Positions 58,573 through 64,000 of a DNA stretch of 64,000 nucleotides are shown piece by piece (within the stretch, counting starts at the first letter, position 1; the number at the start of each line of letters is the position of its first letter). This DNA is from Bisporella sp. PMI_857 (Eukaryota > Ascomycota > Leotiomycetes > Helotiales > Helotiaceae). The stretch spans positions 62,001 through 126,000 of the forward strand of contig JAJSPD010000088.1 in NCBI GenBank assembly GCA_021307315.1, in the 5' to 3' direction. Position numbers and translations under genes: made by a program. The notes under the pieces are model-generated. The model was not told where the DNA came from. It worked only from the letters and a program-made list of their open reading frames with translations, and did no database searches.

Positions 58573-59145
58573 CAAGGAGCATGCCGGCGATACTGACCCG
58601 GGTAAGTCCCAATGAATCCTCATGATCGAAGATCTGTTAACAGATCACAGGACTAAATTTCCATCGTGTTTGCTCAATAATCAATTTGTCATGGCATTTT
58701 GGAGTTGTACAGGTTGCTATTGAGTTATTAGTAATTCTTTTGTCTAGTATTTGTTGGATACTGCTTCAGTGGCAGATTTTGGTTCGATATGGATGTGTGA
58801 GGAGATGCTTCTAAAGGTTTGATGAAGTTGACACGGAGAGCACAGCAGCGGCAAGGTAAACTCTAGAAACGCACAATTCTTATTTGCGAAACTATTTAAC
58901 GAAATGAACAAAGAGAGCGAAAAGTAGAATTAACTTAGTGCCGTTTACATTCCACTATCTCCTGCACGGAAAAAAGTCGGGTGTCCAAGTTTTATATAGG
59001 TTCGGCATCCTCTACGAGTAAATCAGTAAAGCAAGCAGTTTTACAGTATCTTGTCACGGGCGATGCCAAACCTAGCCCTCAACAGCATGATCAGCTTCAT
59101 GGGGTGGATAGTGCTAGCGGAATATCTTGAGATTAGTCCAGGTTC
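58573..59145. other. No gene recognised
   Basis: Nothing supportable beyond short frames. Confidence 0.4.
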
Positions 59146-59255
59146 CAGTGTAGCCAGTAGTGTGGCCGTAATAATACCACGGCGTAAATTACGGTACGGT
59201 ACGGTATAATACGGTACGGTAAGCCGTAATGGTACAACTTTCAGAATACGCACTG
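59146..59255 (-). repeat. Dispersed repeat with TACGGTACGGTA units (copy 2)
   Basis: Inverted relative of 46431-46536, with one extra CGGTA unit in its centre. Confidence 0.6.
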
Positions 59256-59483
59256 ATGAGTCAAAACACGCCATAACTGTAAGGTGCTGGAGTAGTGTGG
59301 CACAAATCAACTCATATTGAACAAAGACTAATCTCTACCCTTTATACTACGTCCCGAGTCCCCTACTTATACCCTCCGAACCCCTGGCGGCTCCCTACGT
59401 GCCCATACATGCCAAGTCTCAGTGCCTTTACCGAGCCCCTTCATTGCCCCTCAGCACGTGACATCCTGGCACCTGACAGTAGA

Positions 59484-59566
59484 CCTATAGGGCAATCACT
59501 ATCAGCCTATTGTACGCACTCCCATATGCCTCTATTCTAGCCCGTGATTCCTTGTGTCGTAACACT
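59484..59566 (-). mobile_element. Fragment of family B LTR
   Basis: Matches the last 80 bp of the inverted family B LTR (CCTATAGGGCAATCACTATC to CTTGTGTCGTAACA). The rest is absent. Confidence 0.8.
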
Positions 59567-59675
59567 TGGTTTACTTACGTAAGCCAATTCCGGACAATGT
59601 GGTCTCGTGAAATTAAACACGTGACACTCTACATGCTGCGTGGTCTGATCATCCTTGCTGTGCGGACGTACGAAA

Positions 59676-61232
59676 GAACAATGCCAAAGAACAGCAAGAA
59701 CAGCTTGAACAACCGAAAAGGCAATTCATTCGAATTGTTTGACGAACTGAATTGCGATGAGTCGATTACAGTCCAAACTACGAGCGCCCGTGGACCTCCT
59801 TTGAAGCGCACACAGCCCTTCGAACCCAGTTCACCGCCACATGCGAAAAAGGTCAACAGTTCTACGAAAGCTACGACATCTCAACCAGCACCAGCCCCAC
59901 TGGATACTGACCGATGGGCACATATTGAAGCCCTCCTTACACGAGTCGAAACTGCCCTCGCAGCCGCAGAGCACAGGGCAGAGAAGGCGGAGAAACGCAT
60001 CGAAACCTTAGAAGAGCTTATACGAAATGAACTTCTCCCACGAGTCAATACATCTCCCCCTACAGGCCCTCCACCCCCGCCGTCACCTCCATCATCTCCA
60101 CCGCCATCGATAGCCCCAGGTCGGATCCCGGGGATTGGACTTGACCTCGGTCGAGTGATGATCCCGGAGATCAAGGAGGGAAACGCAGGCGCCGTGCGCA
60201 GACGTGTGAATGAGGCTCTAAAGGCGAGGGACATAACGTGCTTAGGAGTCAATTCTAAGGGGAATGGCCGGGACCGGCTTCTCTTCCACGGTAAGGACGT
60301 CGACAACGTACGGAAGGATGACATTTGGGTTAGGACACACTTTGATAGGGGAACGCTGTACGGAGAACAGTGGCATCCAATGAGGGTTGACAGAGCATAT
60401 CATGGAGCAGCGGTAGATGAGATGGTTGTTCGGTTTTCGGTCAGCTAAATGGGGTCAAGGTTCATAAGATGCGATGGCCTGGAAATGTGTCGATTGACAA
60501 GGAGTATCGCTCGATGGTTGTATATTTGGACACGAAGGAGGAGGTTGATCAGCTTTTGGCAAAGATGACAGTTACTTTGGCAAACGGGGAGTGCGCATAC
60601 ACTCGCCCGTTTGCTCTCGGCCGTCAACCTGCACGATGCTATCGTTGCCACCTTTACGGCCACTTACACTACCGTTGCCGAGTGCCGGCTCCAATCTGTG
60701 GACAGTGTGCACTCCCAGGGCATACCGCATCGACATGCACCTCGACGACCTTTAAGTGCGCACCATGCGGTGGAAAGGGTGCCCACAAGGCTACTGACCC
60801 GAGGTGTCCAGTTTACCGACGGGAGCTTGCCAATTTACGACCATCACCATTGCATTCGTACGACTAATGCGATCTATTCTAGCCTATTTTCAATCCAACA
60901 CAACCCCTCTACCACCGCATGCAGTTGCCGGCATCTGGGTGGTTAGCTATTTCGGTCTATTATAGGATGATTTACTTTGCACCGACTCGACATTTGTGGA
61001 GGATTATTGGGTGCAAGAGAGATATCTTTGTTGTCTACGGGCTACGGGCTATAGAATGGGGATAGGATAGGTAAGACAATTTTTACGGAACAGAAAACGC
61101 TTGTAGAGAATAGTTTAGGGAGTTTGTTTAGGTATTGCTGTTTTGGGCCTAGAACCGAGTTTGGACATAGCTAGAATACACTTAGCGGATCTTCGACTGT
61201 GCCTCTGGGACTTGCTTCCCCGGCGTTAATGA
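59676..61232 (+). mobile_element. ORF1-only LINE copy B
   Basis: Plus-strand partner of copy A. ORF1 starts at ATG 59681 (MPKNSKNSLNNRKGNSFELF), runs to a stop at 60448 and, after a frame change at a TTTT run near 60431, continues (QLNGVKVHKMRWPGNVS) through three zinc-knuckle-like motifs to 60867. The 3' untranslated region follows to GGCGTTAATGAA at about 61232, the same terminus as copy A. No reverse transcriptase or endonuclease is present. Such a gag-like protein would bind LINE RNA; mobility would need a partner LINE. Confidence 0.8.
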
Positions 61233-61403
61233 ACCGCCAGAGTCAGCGCTTTCGTGTCAGCGAAAGACAACGCTTCTTGGCACCATATAAAGATACTGTA
61301 GCCTCCTTCCCCATTTTAGATCTCCCACCATCTTTATTTTACTATAAGCCGTTCTACCTGGCCTCTACATTTAGATATCCGCACTAGCCAGCCTCTCCCC
61401 GAG

Positions 61404-62105
61404 ATGCAAGAGTTTAGCACAGCTCTCTTGACTATGCAGACGCAACATCAAAATGGGCCTTTCCGATTTAAAGATCTCCCACCAGAAATCCAAATCATGA
61501 TTCTCCGACTCCTCGATCTCCGCACCCTCTTGACCTCCCAACGAGTGTGCCGAGAGTGGTGCAAGCTTATTAGCACGACGAAATCTCTACAGACAACGCT
61601 ATATTTTGAGCCAGAAGAAGTCACCTTATCCTCACGTCACAGGTTGATTAATCCGTTGCTTCGAGCATTATTTCCGCGTTGCTTTCCAGTTGACCAGGAG
61701 AATATAGACGCGGACGACTTACCTCTATATTTCAATATAAATGACGATCGAATTATGAGGGAGCAGGCAAGCTGGCGACGCATGTTAATCTCTCAACCAA
61801 GTATCAAGAAGTTGGGAATATACACAAGATATGTAGATTTCCCAACCCTCGACTACTGCCACAGTGATGTGCAGACCTACTACCGTGGACTACGCATGGA
61901 AGAATATTATACCATTATTCGAAAGCTCGCCGACTATAAAGTCTTAAATCTCTCTGTGTCCTGGAACGTTGATGAGATGACGAGGCAAGACTTCTTAGAC
62001 GGAGGTGATATCGATGGGTGTTCTCCTGATAACTGGGCAGGGAACGTTGGATACATATTTGATTTAAGAGCTGAGGTTATGATCCGGAAAGTCTATTATA
62101 GCTGA
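61404..62105 (+). CDS. F-box protein
   Basis: 233 residues. The F-box lies at about 20-65: FRFKDLPPEIQIMILRLLDLRTLLTSQRVCREWCKLI, followed by STTKSLQTTLYFEP, a common pattern in fungal F-box proteins, which link SCF ubiquitin ligase to substrates through Skp1. The remaining 165 residues match the variable substrate-binding region (SWRRMLISQPSIKKLGIY). No leucine-rich or WD repeats are seen. A TATAAA lies at about 61287. The ORF is intact and begins at the first in-frame ATG. Confidence 0.8.
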   Translation: MQEFSTALLTMQTQHQNGPFRFKDLPPEIQIMILRLLDLRTLLTSQRVCREWCKLISTTKSLQTTLYFEPEEVTLSSRHRLINPLLRALFPRCFPVDQENIDADDLPLYFNINDDRIMREQASWRRMLISQPSIKKLGIYTRYVDFPTLDYCHSDVQTYYRGLRMEEYYTIIRKLADYKVLNLSVSWNVDEMTRQDFLDGGDIDGCSPDNWAGNVGYIFDLRAEVMIRKVYYS

Positions 62106-62884
62106 TATTCGTTAGACAGCGGTATAGAGGAGATTTTTCTTACTTGCAATACTTCCAGTGAGTGGCGAGACCCAGAATCTTCAACTCTATCGACTTCGAA
62201 AAGAGAAGAGATTACCACCATAGCCTAGAGTGCATGGGCATGGGATGCGGGCATGGGATGCGGGCCTAGGTTGCAGGCCGTGTATTCCAGGCGGATTGGA
62301 ACGACGGAGTGGCCACTTCGTGTGGAAAACCTCTAGAAGAACGCCTCATTTTCACGTGACATCTATAAAATGTGTAATAAACTACGACTAGCGTGGCAGT
62401 GAATACAATATTGGGTAAGGGCGATAAATCCTTCCTCGCTTGTGAAGATGCTTGGCATTTTGTGTACCTCCTACTTTAGTCCGGATAAATCCGGCAGGCA
62501 GGTTTCTTTGGGCTCTGTATCTTCAAACCTTAGAGTTATATTTGAACTTGATAGAAGCTCTATACCACGGCCCCGAATTCTGGGGATAGGTTCATAGCCA
62601 TGATAGAGCGGGGGGTAACAGCCATAGCAGCTTTTGGCGCTCTCAGCAGGACGATCGACAGCATAGCCAAACTATAGCATTTTCAGACTGCAAGTCGAGC
62701 CCTTGTAGAGCAATAGTTAAAGAACAGGAGCAAACTGATTATAACTTTACATATTTATGTGGTAAAGATTTAAGACCCCTAAACCATGAAATTTTTTCAA
62801 CACACAGGGTTTTTCGGCACGCAGGGATGGACGTTATGAGTTGCTAGAGTTTGAACTCAGTAGGGTTTAATGAATAAGTACAAC
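62106..62884. other. No gene; short GC-rich tandem repeat
   Basis: GCATGGGATGCGG units repeat at about 62235-62265. The 62805-62840 segment shares a TTTTTCGGCACGCAGGGA phrase with 53566-53604. No coding region supported. Confidence 0.45.
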
Positions 62885-63114
62885 TGTTGGTATCACTCTC
62901 TGTGATACCTTCTTCGTATTGATGACTTGCAATAGCTTAAGTCGGTTACCCACGGGGCACGTAGCACCGCGATCTCAGCGCAGTGCTATATATGCTCGTT
63001 GTAGGTGGTTGACTTGTTCTTTTTGTTCTAAGTTACGTCCTACGAGCGAGAACTTAAATACATTCAGGTGGTGGCCTGTGCGTCATGGAACGTTCACATG
63101 ACTTTATACCAACA
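62885..63114 (-). mobile_element. Solo LTR, family D, inverted (230 bp)
   Basis: TGTTGGTATCACTC to TTTATACCAACA with perfect ACAAC duplication (62880-62884 and 63115-63119). Confidence 0.88.
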
Positions 63115-63238
63115 ACAACGCTCGGTCTCCAATTCATTATGGCACATACCGTAGTCACAGAATTTCGAAGTGGACATACATTTCAGTAAACTGCCATATC
63201 GTCAAGTCTCTATATCTAACAGGGATTGCCACCTTCAT

Positions 63239-63979
63239 TTAAGGTTTCAGAGTTTGCCAAGCAGTCATCTGCCAATCCGGGCTCGCCGGCTCCTCGAAAT
63301 GCCACTGACTGGAAGCCGAAGATGAACTATCTGCCATTGTAAATGTTTGACTAGCAGTTGACTCAGCTACTTCAGTAGTAGATTTTATAGTGTGATTACT
63401 GGGAAAGGACTCTGTAAATATATCATCCTGTGCAGCATAATTAAGAGCTTTAGAATCAGGGCATGAGGATCCGTATGAAGCATGGTCTTGAAAAACGTTC
63501 GCAATCGCAGTGTGGTTACTTGCACCTTCTACCACACGTTGTTCAAGTTCATATATCGTCATCTTTTGGCATTGGATGGTCGCCGAGAGGTCTTGACTGA
63601 GTTGATATATTCTGGCAACTTCACCTGCGTACGCTGTGCTTTTCCTTTCGAGTTCTGATATCCGTAACTTCTGGGCTTCAATAAAGTGATTCTGTGCTTC
63701 ACTGAGTTCTTTATAGTTCTTCATGAGCTCATCTTGGTCTTGCAAATCCCGAAATCTGTCCTCATATACTTGTATTTGAGCCGCAAACCCTGTGACCCGC
63801 CCTTCGGCTAACTTGATTTGCTGCATCAACTTGCGTTCCAGCCTGCGGTGACGTCTCCGCTGTGCATCATCAACCTGGAAAGTAACGTGATTTGTAGGGC
63901 TTCTACTGCGGTAGACCTAGCATTTTGAGCATTTCTACACCATGCGGCTGGAGAATTGTCTTACATTGCCAAGTTTCAT
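63239..63979 (-). CDS. Hypothetical coiled-coil protein, bZIP-like basic N-terminus
   Basis: 216 residues if a five-codon first exon (ATG 63979, MKLGN) is joined through a 90-nt intron 63875-63964 (GTAAGA donor, TTCCAG acceptor) to VDDAQRRRHRRLERKLMQQ. The basic stretch followed by a coiled coil (QIQVYEDRFRDLQDQDELMKNYKELSEAQNHFIEAQKLRISELERK) resembles a bZIP arrangement, but the canonical NxxAAxxxR signature is absent, so DNA binding is doubtful. A Ser/Thr-rich tail ends at 63239. Tiny first exons are common in fungi but hard to prove here. Confidence 0.5.
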
Positions 63980-64000
63980 GGTGATGTTCTCTGATGTACT

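Noticed and set aside
63239..63979. Calling the last gene a bZIP transcription factor
   Set aside because: Basic stretch plus coiled coil is suggestive, but the NxxAAxxxR signature and regular leucine heptads are not visible.

Overview
This is a transposon-rich window from a filamentous ascomycete (Pezizomycotina). The evidence is a Zn2Cys6 regulator, an FRE-type ferric reductase, a Pcl/Pho80-type cyclin, Tad-like LINEs, pogo/Fot-like and hAT transposons, and short introns (46-90 nt) with GTATGT/GTAAGT-type donors and CTAAC/CTGAC-like branch sites. I cannot name the species. All gene models are read from the DNA and family knowledge; no search was run.

Layout. 0.9-1.5 kb: small glycogen-binding (AMPK1_CBM-like) protein. 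4.6-6.25 kb: six-exon Zn2Cys6 transcription factor, minus strand. 6.9-11.4 kb: 5'-truncated, frame-disrupted copy of the cohesin loader Scc2/Mis4/Nipped-B. 12-18 kb: gene-poor minisatellites, a pogo relic and solo LTRs. 18.3-24.2 kb: two 5'-truncated Tad-like LINEs around a frame-disrupted membrane-protein gene. 24.9-30.8 kb: ordinary genes (cyclin, membrane protein, ferric reductase, ankyrin protein). 32.1-34.0 kb: nested pile of pogo fragment, solo LTRs and a Mutator-like foldback element. 34.2-42.1 kb: hypothetical genes split by an intact 533-aa pogo transposon. 42.2-46.5 kb: broken hAT element and more solo LTRs. 48.9-51.25 kb: intact 548-aa pogo/Tigger-like transposon nested in a MITE. 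51.8-61.2 kb: two ORF1-only LINE copies in inverted orientation flanking MITEs and two hypothetical genes. 61.4-64 kb: F-box protein and a coiled-coil protein.

How the parts relate. The host genes show no sign of one joint pathway. Most of the structure is transposon on transposon. At least ten solo LTRs of five families lack any internal gag-pol, and many keep perfect 5-bp target duplications. All three copies of one pogo family are interrupted by such LTRs. The strongest unusual signals are: (1) the two inverted ORF1-only LINE copies are almost identical over a central 1.15 kb but 5-6 percent diverged at both ends, as expected from gene conversion; (2) the clustering of solo LTRs inside DNA transposons; (3) a foldback element with a perfect 83-bp terminal repeat and 9-bp target duplication; (4) several genes disrupted by single-base frame changes, mostly of one sense, which could be gene decay or assembly error.
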